Shown here: positions 36,749 through 45,802 of the stretch, one piece after another
Layout: each line of letters opens with the position of its first letter
Numbering within the stretch: position 1 is the stretch's first letter
DNA from: Marinobacter segnicrescens
GTDB lineage: Bacteria; Pseudomonadota; Gammaproteobacteria; Pseudomonadales; Oleiphilaceae
DNA: 64,000 bases
Direction of reading: 5' to 3'
Assembly (NCBI RefSeq): GCF_900111555.1
Contig: NZ_FOHZ01000001.1
Location: 496,001-560,000 of the forward strand
Program-made: the position numbers and the translations under genes
The notes under the pieces: model-generated
Database searches by the model: none
What the model was told of the DNA's origin: nothing
The model's input: only the letters and a program-made list of their open reading frames with translations

Positions 36749-37460
36749 CCACCCTTTTCGTCGAATCTTCAGCCCGGTAATGCTGGCCCTGATGCTACCA
36801 GCCGGCGCAGCACTTGCCGATACTCCCGAAGTCAGCCTGAGTGGTGAGGGCCAGGTGCGTTATATGCCGGACAGTGCCAGGCTCAGCTTCTCCATCAATG
36901 CAGAACACCCGGACGCCGACAAGGCGCTGGAGCAGGTCCGGTCCACCATGGAACAGTGGCGTGACGCCATCGAAGACATACGGGGGGAACTGGTGGATTA
37001 CAGCGACGCCTCAGCCCACCTGTACCAGCGCCGGGAACCACCACGGCCAGTCCGGGACGGAAACAGCCAGGACGAAGAGCCGCAAACCATTGCCGTGGCC
37101 AGCCAGACCATCACATTCGAGATCCACGACCTGGACCTGCTCAACCCGGTACTGGAGAAAGCCCAGAACCTGGGAATGAACTACAGCCTGGGCCAGCACC
37201 AGTTCTTCCATTCTGACGAGGAAAGACTCCAGCGGGACGCCCTGGCTGCTGCGATCCGCAATGCCAGGGAGCGTTGCCGGTTTGCCGCCGCACAACTGGA
37301 CATGACCTGCGGTGAAGTGAAATCCCTGAACCTGCAATCCTCAGGAAGCGGCCCGGTGATGATGCGCATGGCAGAAGCATCCGCAAAGGCCGACACCGTG
37401 AGTGAGGTGGGGCCCCGGGAAATCACCGCCACGGTGCAGGCGACGTTCACAATGGAATAA
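36741..37460 (+). CDS. SIMPL-domain (DUF541) periplasmic protein
   Basis: A 239-residue protein with an N-terminal signal peptide (hydrophobic residues 12-27, probable cleavage after ALA) and a SIMPL domain starting VSLSGEGQVRYMPDSARLSFSI (in part). SIMPL proteins are secreted and of uncertain function; some relate to stress resistance. The ATG at 36741 overlaps the peptidase stop (ATGAGTGA), so all three genes are coupled. An upstream extension of 17 codons has no signal. Confidence 0.88.
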   Translation: MSDHPFRRIFSPVMLALMLPAGAALADTPEVSLSGEGQVRYMPDSARLSFSINAEHPDADKALEQVRSTMEQWRDAIEDIRGELVDYSDASAHLYQRREPPRPVRDGNSQDEEPQTIAVASQTITFEIHDLDLLNPVLEKAQNLGMNYSLGQHQFFHSDEERLQRDALAAAIRNARERCRFAAAQLDMTCGEVKSLNLQSSGSGPVMMRMAEASAKADTVSEVGPREITATVQATFTME

Positions 37461-37496
37461 GTTGAACAACAGGCAGGCGTAGCGGGCAGGCGATCA

Positions 37497-40400
37497 TCAG
37501 AAATCCCGGGTGTAGAAGATATCCAGTGACGACGCCAGCCCGCTGGCCGCCTCCACATAGAAATAACGTCCCAGGTCATACCGCAGGGCCACCGTGGTAA
37601 TGGGCTCGAACAGGCCCACACCATAGCGAAGGCTGAGATCTTCTGTGAGGTAACCGCTGGCAACCACGGCAGAGCCCTCCCCGGAGCCTTCCGCTTCCAG
37701 GGTCAGGTCCTGTATGCCGAACGCCTCACCGATATCCCGGGTAATACCACTGGCCCGGTTGAGCCCCAGGGAAAGGGCCGCCCGGCTCACCTGGCCCTGG
37801 TCGCCCTGGCTTTGCAGGGGACGCCCCAGAATGACATAGGATAACGCCTGGTCCTGGGACATGGGGGGTTCCGAAAACACTTCCGTTTGTGGCTCCTGGG
37901 CGGATCCACTGAGCCGGATACCCGCCACCACATTGTCGACCCGCCGTACGGCCTCGATATCCAGGTAGGGCTCGCCCACCGAACCCACGAACACCAGCCG
38001 CGCCCGCCGCAGGTCCAGCTCCTGGCCGAAGGCCTCGTAACGACCTTTAACCAGCTGTAGCGCACCGCGGGTATCCATGTTGTTACCAATGCGCAGTTCG
38101 CCTTCAAGGTTGCCAGTAACCCCGAATCCTTCAAAAGATACCCGGTCTTCCCCTACCACAACGGTGACATCCATATTCATGGACCGGACCGGCGGCGGCT
38201 CCGGCTCCCGGCCGACAATCACTTCGTCACCAGACACCGCCACGGCCTGTTCCGGCAGTCCCCGCACTTCGATCTGACCGCTGGGCACCGCCACCCGGCC
38301 CGCTATGGTCAGGTCGCCATCGACAAAGCGCAGCTCCAGGTCCGGCGAAACCTTGAGCTGTGCATAGGGTTCGTAATTGAGCGGCAGCTGGTCACCTTCG
38401 AGTACCAGCGTCAGCACCGGTGCGTCTTCCCAGTCCAGCGCACCACCGATCTCGCCACGGCCGCTACCGTTGCTTCGCCAGTTGCCTTCCAGGGTGGCCC
38501 GCTTGCCGGCAAAGGCCAGCCGCAGGTTCAGGTCAGACACGGGAATCGGTACCATGGGATCGATCACACGGCCATCAGAGAGCACCAGCTCACCGTCCAC
38601 ACGGGGGGCGAGCAGGGGACCGTCCAGCCGCCCGGAACCTTCCACCAGGCCGCTGACCTCCTCCATGTTGAGCAACGAGCCCACCATCGCCAGGTCAAAA
38701 CCGGTAAGACTGAAGGTTCCGCTGGCCGGTCGGTCCGGGGCATTGGGATCAACGGTCAGGTCCACCGACAGCGCCCCAAGGCTGTCACCGTCCAGCCGCA
38801 GTGCCACATCCGCCTGCTGCGGTGTCAGATTCGCTGACAGGGTCAGGGTCCGGTAACTGAGTGTCTCCCAGTCTTCATCCAGCACGACGTCCACCTCACC
38901 CGGGCCGGCGGACACCCGCACGTCGCCGGTGGGGCCTTCGCCACCCAGGGACAACACCAGCGAACCATCAATTCGAGCCTTCCAGCGAATGGTTTCCGGC
39001 AACAGGGGTGACAGGGCAGAGGCAGGAAGATTGCTGATTTCCAGGTCCAGCGCGGTATCGGGTAACAGGGTCTGGTCTCCAGCACACAGGGTGCTGTCCT
39101 GCCAGCGCCAGCAGTGGGCCCCGAGGGTCAGGGTCTGGTTGCGCCAGCCCAGGTCCGCGGGGGCTTCAAGCTGCCAGGTCTGATCCGGCTCCGACAGCTG
39201 CACCTGGCCATCCGCCAGCTGCCCGCTCCATTGGCCGCCGTCCTCAGTCACCCAGCCGCCGGCCAGCGTGATATCAAGAACTGCCTGGGGATGCCGCACA
39301 CCCAGTTCCAGGCGATGGTCTTCCAGGGTGCCGGCCAGGTCTGCCTGCACCTGCTCGATGGTCTGATCGCTGGCCTGAATCATGCCAGCCTCCAGGCGGG
39401 CCTCCAGGGCCTGGTTCGCGTCCAGGCGGGCGGTCAGGGACAGGTTGCTGATGCTCAGCTGGTCCTGCCAGGCCAGGCCTTCGCCCGAGGCCGTCAGGGT
39501 ACCGGCAGGGGCCAGCATCGGTCCCTCCAGATCGAATTCCGCCCGCAGGTTGCCGGCCAGTTCCGGGTGAAGGGTTTCCGGCTCAGGCAGATCAAGCGAA
39601 CCTTCAAGGGCCATGGCCGGGGCATCTCCCAGCGGGTCACGTAGCTCGCCGGAAACCGACAGCCGGTTCGCCCCAATGGCAGCCATGACGTCAGATACCT
39701 GCCACAACCGGTCCGCAGCACTGAGCTCGCCACGGCTGGTCAGCGGCGCCTCCTGCCACTGGCCGTCCAGGTCCCAGGTGGCGGTAAACTCCGGCTGACC
39801 TTCATCGTCCAGCTGGCCCCGGGAGGTAACAGTACCGTTGATGCTGGCCGACGCCTGTGGCACCCAGTAGCCTGGATCAAACTCCTCCAGCACGAACTCG
39901 CCCTGCCAGCTCAGCGCCTGGGCAAAGCCGACGTCCGCCTGCCCCTGAAGACGACCGCCACCCGTGGTCATGGTCAGCTCGTCCAGCCGTACCTTTTCAA
40001 GGTCACCCTGCACGCGACTGTCGAGGGTAGCGTCGCCCATGGGACCGGACGCGTCCAGGTCCACGGTGGCACTGTATTCACCGTTGCGGTACTCACCGCT
40101 TGCCTGCAGGGCGGTAATGGTGACCGGGGGCGGCGTCATATCCGGTAACAGGTCGAACCAGGCAAAGGCCCCCATGTCCACATTGGCGCGGACGGACAGT
40201 TCATCTGCCCAATGGACGGCACCATCCAGGTTCAGCTCGGCCTGGCCATCACCCCCGGCGGACGGGCCGGTCAGGTTCAGTTGCACGTCACTGGCCTCCT
40301 GGGCGGTCACCAGGGCAGACAGCTCAAGGTCCACCGGTCCCCGCTGCCCCGGAAGCTGCGCCCGGGTATTGACGCGATAGCCACCCGCCAGGTTGCCCCG

Positions 40401-41249
40401 GGCATCGACCCGCCACTCCTGCAGGGTCAGGGTTTCTGGCAGCGTGTCCAGGGCCAGGAAAGCCTCGGATCGGAACTGGGCACTGGCGGGAAGGTCCGGC
40501 GCCAGCGGCGCCAGCTCGGCCTGTAGTTGTCCGTCGAGATAGCCACTGGACACCAGTTCCGCCCGTAAATCACGCACACTGCCACGGAACTGGCCGACGA
40601 TACGCCACTGCTCGCCCCGGGGTGGCGGCAGGCTGAGGTCCACCTGTACGGCGAGGGGCCAGTCGCCACGGGTTTCCAGGCGACCGTCAAGCGCCAGCGT
40701 CACGTCTTCCCGGACCAGGCTGAGTTCGCGGATATGAAAGTCGGCACCGCCACCGCCGCCCTGCAGCCTGAGGCGATCCCAGATCAGGGTGTCGTTGAAA
40801 CGGAACCTGCCAACGTCCACCGACCCGATATCCAGGTTAACCGGCAGGTTGACCTCGGGCAGTTGCACCGGCCCCGAGGCCTGGTCCTCTTGCACGGTAC
40901 TATCGGGCATCCGGGTAACGTCCAGTGACGCCACTTCCAGGCGATCAAGGCAGAAGGTTTTGCGGAACAGGCAGGTGGGCGACCAGTCGATGACAGGCTC
41001 CTCGGCATGCACCTGCACACCATACCCATTCCAGGAAAGTTGCGCTGCCTGCCACTGCCCCAGCAAAGAGCCCCTCGCCTGTTCCGTTGTCAGTCCCGGA
41101 ATCTGCTCCAGCACCCAGGCAGTGCCAGTCTCCGACCGCAAGGCCGCCAGCATTGCGCCAACCACGATTACCAACAACAACAGCAAGATCACCAGGGTGA
41201 TCAGCAGCCACTTGAACAGACTGGTCAACAAACGGGTCGCCCGGCTCAT
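37497..41249 (-). CDS. tamB: Translocation and assembly module subunit TamB
   Basis: A 1250-residue AsmA-like protein with one N-terminal transmembrane helix (residues 13-38) and a long repetitive beta-rich periplasmic body. The C-terminal DUF490/TamB domain (LRYGVGLFEPITTVALRYDLG in part) is diagnostic. TamB spans the periplasm and works with TamA in outer-membrane protein or lipid handling. Its start overlaps the tamA stop by four bases. Confidence 0.95.
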   Translation of the reverse strand: MSRATRLLTSLFKWLLITLVILLLLLVIVVGAMLAALRSETGTAWVLEQIPGLTTEQARGSLLGQWQAAQLSWNGYGVQVHAEEPVIDWSPTCLFRKTFCLDRLEVASLDVTRMPDSTVQEDQASGPVQLPEVNLPVNLDIGSVDVGRFRFNDTLIWDRLRLQGGGGGADFHIRELSLVREDVTLALDGRLETRGDWPLAVQVDLSLPPPRGEQWRIVGQFRGSVRDLRAELVSSGYLDGQLQAELAPLAPDLPASAQFRSEAFLALDTLPETLTLQEWRVDARGNLAGGYRVNTRAQLPGQRGPVDLELSALVTAQEASDVQLNLTGPSAGGDGQAELNLDGAVHWADELSVRANVDMGAFAWFDLLPDMTPPPVTITALQASGEYRNGEYSATVDLDASGPMGDATLDSRVQGDLEKVRLDELTMTTGGGRLQGQADVGFAQALSWQGEFVLEEFDPGYWVPQASASINGTVTSRGQLDDEGQPEFTATWDLDGQWQEAPLTSRGELSAADRLWQVSDVMAAIGANRLSVSGELRDPLGDAPAMALEGSLDLPEPETLHPELAGNLRAEFDLEGPMLAPAGTLTASGEGLAWQDQLSISNLSLTARLDANQALEARLEAGMIQASDQTIEQVQADLAGTLEDHRLELGVRHPQAVLDITLAGGWVTEDGGQWSGQLADGQVQLSEPDQTWQLEAPADLGWRNQTLTLGAHCWRWQDSTLCAGDQTLLPDTALDLEISNLPASALSPLLPETIRWKARIDGSLVLSLGGEGPTGDVRVSAGPGEVDVVLDEDWETLSYRTLTLSANLTPQQADVALRLDGDSLGALSVDLTVDPNAPDRPASGTFSLTGFDLAMVGSLLNMEEVSGLVEGSGRLDGPLLAPRVDGELVLSDGRVIDPMVPIPVSDLNLRLAFAGKRATLEGNWRSNGSGRGEIGGALDWEDAPVLTLVLEGDQLPLNYEPYAQLKVSPDLELRFVDGDLTIAGRVAVPSGQIEVRGLPEQAVAVSGDEVIVGREPEPPPVRSMNMDVTVVVGEDRVSFEGFGVTGNLEGELRIGNNMDTRGALQLVKGRYEAFGQELDLRRARLVFVGSVGEPYLDIEAVRRVDNVVAGIRLSGSAQEPQTEVFSEPPMSQDQALSYVILGRPLQSQGDQGQVSRAALSLGLNRASGITRDIGEAFGIQDLTLEAEGSGEGSAVVASGYLTEDLSLRYGVGLFEPITTVALRYDLGRYFYVEAASGLASSLDIFYTRDF

Positions 41250-42988
41250 AGCTCTGGCCCCATGGAGAAGTGCAGGCGCCAGCCGCCGCCAAACTGATCA
41301 TCAAGACCCCTGGCCACATCGAAGCGGATCGGCCCAACCGGGCTGATCCAGCGCACGCCTATGCCGGCGCCGGTGGCGAGGGGGTCGTTCAGGTTATCAA
41401 TGGCATTGCCCTCATCCACAAACGCGGCCACGCGCCAGTTATCCGCCACCTCGTACTGATACTCCACACTGCCTACTACCTGATAGCGACCGCCCACGGC
41501 GTTGCCCTCACTGTCTTCCGGCGACAGGGTCTCGTAACCGTAACCCCGAACACTCTGGTCACCGCCAGCGAAGAACCGCAGCGACGGCGGCACGTCAGAG
41601 AACCGGTTGGTGGCCACGCCGGCCAGCTGGAACCGGGTCAGGAAGCGGTGATTGTCTGCCAGGGTTATCAGCCCCCGAGCCTCGGAGTTCACATGCAGCA
41701 CATCAACCGTCGAGAAAGCGTCCCGCAAGCCGCCGGTCACATCAAACTGCAGCCTGTATCCCCGGGAAGGATCGATGGGGGAATCGGCATGGCGTTTGGA
41801 GAAGGCAATGCCTGGCAGCAATAACCGGGTATTGCCGGACTCTGCGTTGCCGATATCAAACCGCTCATTCTCCCAGCGCATGGAAAGTACACGCGTCCAG
41901 CCATTATCCATCCGGTGGCGCCACTGCTGGCCGACAGTGAACCGGTCTGACTGCACATCCTCGATATCCTCCCGCTGGTAACCGGCCGAGAGGCGTATGG
42001 AATCGGTCATCGGCGGATCGAGTGGCAACTCATACCAGCCAGTGATGTTCTGGCGTGGCGCCGATAATTCGGTCTCCGCGCCACGGCGATGGCCCCATTC
42101 GTTCACCCAGTGCTCAGTCCAGGTGCCCCGGAAACGGGGGCCGACATCCGTGGAGAAGCCAACACCGGCAGCCACCGAGCGGGGATCACGCTCACTGACC
42201 CGGGCAGTCACCGGGATAACGCCGTCTTCTGCCTCCGAGGGCGGTGCCGTCACCAGTACCTGCTCGAAATAGCCGCTGTTGGACAGGTCTGAGCTCAGTT
42301 CGGCCACCTTGTCAGCATGATAGGGAGTACCCGGCTCAATCTGCACAAACCGCCGCAGCAGGGACTGGTCGAACACGTGGTCTTCGTTGAAGCTGACCTG
42401 ACCCATGCGATAGCGATCGCCGCTGACAAAGTGCAGCACGATGTCGGCCTCGCGGGTCTCCGGATTGACTCTGAGCGTGCGTTGCTCGAACTCACCGTCA
42501 AAATAACCAAGACGTGAGGCGCGGCTGCTGATCACCTGGCGCAGGGTTTCGTACTGGCCATGATTCAGTATATCGCCCTGTGCTGGTTGCTCCGGTAGGT
42601 TGGCGCTGAAGTCCGGGTCCTCGGACGCAGGACCGGAAATCGTCACTTCACGGGAGGCAACACGCACCGGCTCACCGGGCACCACTTCCAGAATCAGTAC
42701 CGGCGGGTCACCGTCCTGAATCCGGCGGGTAATAGACGGACTGTAGTACCCCAGGGCGCGCAGGGCTTCACGGACCTGGTCTTCCGCGGTGCGACCGTAG
42801 CGGCGCAATGACGGACGGCTGCGGTTCTCCACCTCGCCGACGAAAGCGCGGGCGTTCTGCAAAAGCTCCGGGTAATCCCCTTCAATCCGGATATCAAGCT
42901 GGTTGGCGTTTGCCAAAGGCGCCAGTGCCAGCACCAGCGACGCCACAGCGCCGAGGGAGAATCGTCCTGATGTGTAATTGGTTCGCAA
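41246..42988 (-). CDS. tamA: Translocation and assembly module subunit TamA (Omp85 family)
   Basis: With the TTG at 42988 the protein has 580 residues, close to E. coli TamA (577). It begins with a signal peptide (residues 10-27, ending NANQ), followed by three POTRA domains and a C-terminal barrel with the Omp85 motif RFFAGGDQSVRGYGYETL. The TTG has a GGAG six bases upstream. The frame is open to an ATG at 43156, but this extra part would bury the signal peptide 56 residues inside, so it is rejected. Confidence 0.92.
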   Translation of the reverse strand: MRTNYTSGRFSLGAVASLVLALAPLANANQLDIRIEGDYPELLQNARAFVGEVENRSRPSLRRYGRTAEDQVREALRALGYYSPSITRRIQDGDPPVLILEVVPGEPVRVASREVTISGPASEDPDFSANLPEQPAQGDILNHGQYETLRQVISSRASRLGYFDGEFEQRTLRVNPETREADIVLHFVSGDRYRMGQVSFNEDHVFDQSLLRRFVQIEPGTPYHADKVAELSSDLSNSGYFEQVLVTAPPSEAEDGVIPVTARVSERDPRSVAAGVGFSTDVGPRFRGTWTEHWVNEWGHRRGAETELSAPRQNITGWYELPLDPPMTDSIRLSAGYQREDIEDVQSDRFTVGQQWRHRMDNGWTRVLSMRWENERFDIGNAESGNTRLLLPGIAFSKRHADSPIDPSRGYRLQFDVTGGLRDAFSTVDVLHVNSEARGLITLADNHRFLTRFQLAGVATNRFSDVPPSLRFFAGGDQSVRGYGYETLSPEDSEGNAVGGRYQVVGSVEYQYEVADNWRVAAFVDEGNAIDNLNDPLATGAGIGVRWISPVGPIRFDVARGLDDQFGGGWRLHFSMGPEL

Positions 42989-43070
42989 ATCCGGCTCCGG
43001 TTTAACGACGCCTGTGGTTCTTCCCCGGCAAATGGCTGCCCTGTCAGGAGTTCGTCGTGGACGTCCAAAT

Positions 43071-43099
43071 ACGCTAGTCTGTTGGAAAGCGTCTGACAA
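43071..43099 (-). promoter_or_regulatory. Possible sigma-70 promoter of tamAB
   Basis: The minus strand has TTGTCA, 17 bases, TAGCGT. The -35 element is good and the -10 is weak. It lies about 80 bases upstream of the TTG start chosen for tamA, and inside the extension rejected there. Confidence 0.35.
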
Positions 43100-43189
43100 C
43101 ACCATGAATCGGCGGCAAATACTGATCGCCGGGGTCGTTGCCGGACACGTCTCCATTCAACCAGGCGTCAGGGGAGTTGTTGCCAGCGG

Positions 43190-44215
43190 ATGTTCACCAT
43201 CAACAGGGAGAATCTCAAGAAAAGCCATCAGACCGTCTGGTTTGTCGTCGACTTTCTGATGCTGGGTCTGCTGATCCTCAACCTGGCACTGATTATCTTC
43301 GATTCCATATACAGCTTCGCGGCCATCCAGGACTTTTTCCAGCAATCCCTGCCGGCATTCTACAATGCCTATCACCCGGTACACCGCAATTTCATCTTCT
43401 ACGACCTGATCTTCGTCAGCATCTTTCTGACAGAGTTCTTCGTGCGCTGGCTCTACGCCATACGCATCGGGCTTTATCAGCGGTGGTATTTCTATCCGTT
43501 TATCCACTGGTACGACCTGCTTGGCTGTATACCGACCAGTGGCATGCGCTTCCTGCGGGTGTTGCGGGTGATCAGCATTATCTACCGCCTGCACCGCTAC
43601 GGCGTTATCGACTTTACGAAGACGCGGCTGTACCAGTTCCTCGCGTTTTACTATGAAGCCTTCATGGAAGAGTTGTCCGACCGCATCGTATTGAAGGTAC
43701 TGTCAGGCATGCAGGAGGAAGTACGCCGGGGTTCCCCGCTGCTGGACCGCATCTCACATGACATCATCCTGCCCCGCCGGGACGTCCTGGTGGGCTGGAT
43801 ATCGGACCGGGTGGCTGACATGGCCAACCAGGGCTATGTGCCCAACCGGGACGCCCTGCGCGGATATATGGAGGACCGCATCAGCGACGCCATCCGTCAG
43901 AACCCGGAACTCTCGCGCCTCAAGCTGCTGCCCATCTTCGGTAACCAGGTACGGGGCACGCTGGAGGAAGCCATCGGCGACATCACCGCCAATATCATCA
44001 ACCAGGTGATGGAAGACCTTTCCAGCAGTCGCAACCACGACTTCATTGCCGACCTGGTGGATGTATTCATGCCACACCCCAGGACCTTCGACGCCACCAG
44101 AGAACCCGAAGTGTCCCGTCGCCAGGACAATGAGGTACTGATCAACCTGACGCTGGAGATCATTGACGCTATAAAGGACCAGGTTCACCACAAACGGTGG
44201 CGCGAGGAACTCTGA
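43190..44215 (+). CDS. Voltage-sensor-like membrane protein without a pore domain
   Basis: A 341-residue protein with four hydrophobic segments near residues 15-43, 68-91, 97-116 and 120-140. The fourth resembles an S4 voltage sensor: Arg every third residue in RFLRVLRVISIIYRLHR. No pore helix or TVGYG-like selectivity filter follows; instead there is a charged, helical cytoplasmic domain of about 200 residues. This resembles voltage-sensor-only proteins, but the function is unknown. The start has only a weak ribosome-binding site. Its neighbours are tamA (divergent) and an amidase. Confidence 0.75.
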   Translation: MFTINRENLKKSHQTVWFVVDFLMLGLLILNLALIIFDSIYSFAAIQDFFQQSLPAFYNAYHPVHRNFIFYDLIFVSIFLTEFFVRWLYAIRIGLYQRWYFYPFIHWYDLLGCIPTSGMRFLRVLRVISIIYRLHRYGVIDFTKTRLYQFLAFYYEAFMEELSDRIVLKVLSGMQEEVRRGSPLLDRISHDIILPRRDVLVGWISDRVADMANQGYVPNRDALRGYMEDRISDAIRQNPELSRLKLLPIFGNQVRGTLEEAIGDITANIINQVMEDLSSSRNHDFIADLVDVFMPHPRTFDATREPEVSRRQDNEVLINLTLEIIDAIKDQVHHKRWREEL

Positions 44216-44251
44216 CCCTGTCAGGGCCGATGCCTTATCCGGGAGACGTAC

Positions 44252-45739
44252 ATGGATCAATCGCTGCATTACCTTACCGCTTTCGGGCTAATGCAATTAC
44301 TGGAGGCAGGCGACCTGACCAGTGAAGCGATCACCCGCTCCCTGCTCCAACGAATTGAACGACATAACCCGGCCCTCAACGCCGTCATCGACCTGGACCA
44401 GGAAAGGGCCCTTGGCCTCGCCAGGGAAGCCGACCGTAAACGCCAGGCAGGTGAACCCTGCGGCCCCCTCCATGGCTTGCCCATGACAGTGAAGGACACC
44501 TGGGAAGTACCCGGCCTGGGCTGTTGCGCAGGCGCTCCGGTGCTGTCCGGATACCGGCCAGAGCAGCCGGCGGATGTAATCCGGCGGCTCCAGGACGCTG
44601 GCGCCATTATCATCGGCAAGACCAATGTGCCTTACTACGCCTCCGACATACAGACCTACAACCGGGTTTACGGTACCAGCTATAACCCCTGGAACCGGGA
44701 CCACACCCCCGGCGGGTCTTCCGGTGGTTCCGCCGCGGCCCTGGCCAGTGGCATGACACCACTGGAAGTGGGCAGCGACCTGGCCGGTTCCATCCGCACC
44801 CCGGCCCACTTCTGTGGCGTATTCGGGCACAAGCCCAGCCGCACGCTGATTTCCTTCCGCGGCCATATCCCTGGCCCGCCGGGCACCATCAGCCAGCCGG
44901 ACCTGGCAGAAGGCGGGCCCATGGCCCGGTCGGCGGAGGACCTGGAAACCCTGTTAAAAGTGATTGCCGGCCCGCGCCCCCAACTGGCCCGCAGCTGGCA
45001 ACTGAGTATGGAGCCGGCAGCTGTTGAAACCCTGGCCGAAGCCCGTATTGGCCTGTGGCTGGACGACCCGGAGTGCCCCGTAGACCACGAACTGACTAAC
45101 TCCTATCGGAAACTGGCCGATACCCTGGCCGCCGGTGGCGCCCTGGTGACGGACCTGGCCCATCCGCTGTTATCTCTGGCCCACATCATGCCGGCCTACT
45201 TCAACCTGCTGGGCAGCCTGTTGGGTAGCGGCATGACCAGCCGCCAGAAGCGGCGCCTCAAACTCTTTGCCTTGGCCGAAAAGCCCCTGCGCCGGGTAAC
45301 ACCCATGACCTGCGGCATGGCGGAATTCGCCCGAGGCACCAGCCAGAGCATCGGCCACTGGATGCACTGGAACGAAACCCGGGAGAAAATGCGGGAACAG
45401 GTAGAGGACATTTTCCGGGAAGTGGATGTCATGCTGACGCCGGTAAACCCGGTCACGGCCATCCGCCACGACCAGAGTGACCCGCCCTATCGCCGGCAGA
45501 TCCGGGTCAACGGCGAGAACCGCCCCTACTACGACCAGTTCTGCTGGATTGCCCTCGCCACGTTGCTGGGGCTGCCTGCCACCTCCGTTCCGATTGGAGT
45601 GACCAACGCGGGACTGCCATATAGCATCCAGGTGATCGGTGCACCGGGCAGGGATCTGACAACACTGGGATTCGCACGGCTGCTTGAAGCAGAGGGACTG
45701 GCCGGCTTCAGGAAGCCGCCAGGCTATTCGGGAGAATAG
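44252..45739 (+). CDS. Amidase (amidase signature family)
   Basis: A 495-residue serine hydrolase with a complete Ser-cisSer-Lys triad: K81 (PMTVKDTW), S157 (GGSSGGS) and S180 (GSDLAGSIRTPA). It hydrolyses an amide to acid and ammonia; the substrate cannot be told from sequence. GGGAG precedes the ATG. It is not GatA, since no gatB or gatC is nearby and the C-terminal part differs. It follows the voltage-sensor-like gene by 36 bases. Confidence 0.92.
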   Translation: MDQSLHYLTAFGLMQLLEAGDLTSEAITRSLLQRIERHNPALNAVIDLDQERALGLAREADRKRQAGEPCGPLHGLPMTVKDTWEVPGLGCCAGAPVLSGYRPEQPADVIRRLQDAGAIIIGKTNVPYYASDIQTYNRVYGTSYNPWNRDHTPGGSSGGSAAALASGMTPLEVGSDLAGSIRTPAHFCGVFGHKPSRTLISFRGHIPGPPGTISQPDLAEGGPMARSAEDLETLLKVIAGPRPQLARSWQLSMEPAAVETLAEARIGLWLDDPECPVDHELTNSYRKLADTLAAGGALVTDLAHPLLSLAHIMPAYFNLLGSLLGSGMTSRQKRRLKLFALAEKPLRRVTPMTCGMAEFARGTSQSIGHWMHWNETREKMREQVEDIFREVDVMLTPVNPVTAIRHDQSDPPYRRQIRVNGENRPYYDQFCWIALATLLGLPATSVPIGVTNAGLPYSIQVIGAPGRDLTTLGFARLLEAEGLAGFRKPPGYSGE

Positions 45740-45802
45740 CGCAATGGACAGGAAGAGATCAGGCAGGCCGTCCCTGGCCCGGTCAAATCGTCCTGAAAGG
45801 GA

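Noticed and set aside
37011..37663. Minus-strand frames opposite the SIMPL gene and the tamB end
   Set aside because: They are shadows of coding sequence on the other strand or frame without ribosome-binding sites or domain features.
42989..43156. N-terminal extension of TamA to an ATG
   Set aside because: It would place the signal peptide in the interior of the protein and it lies over the predicted promoter.
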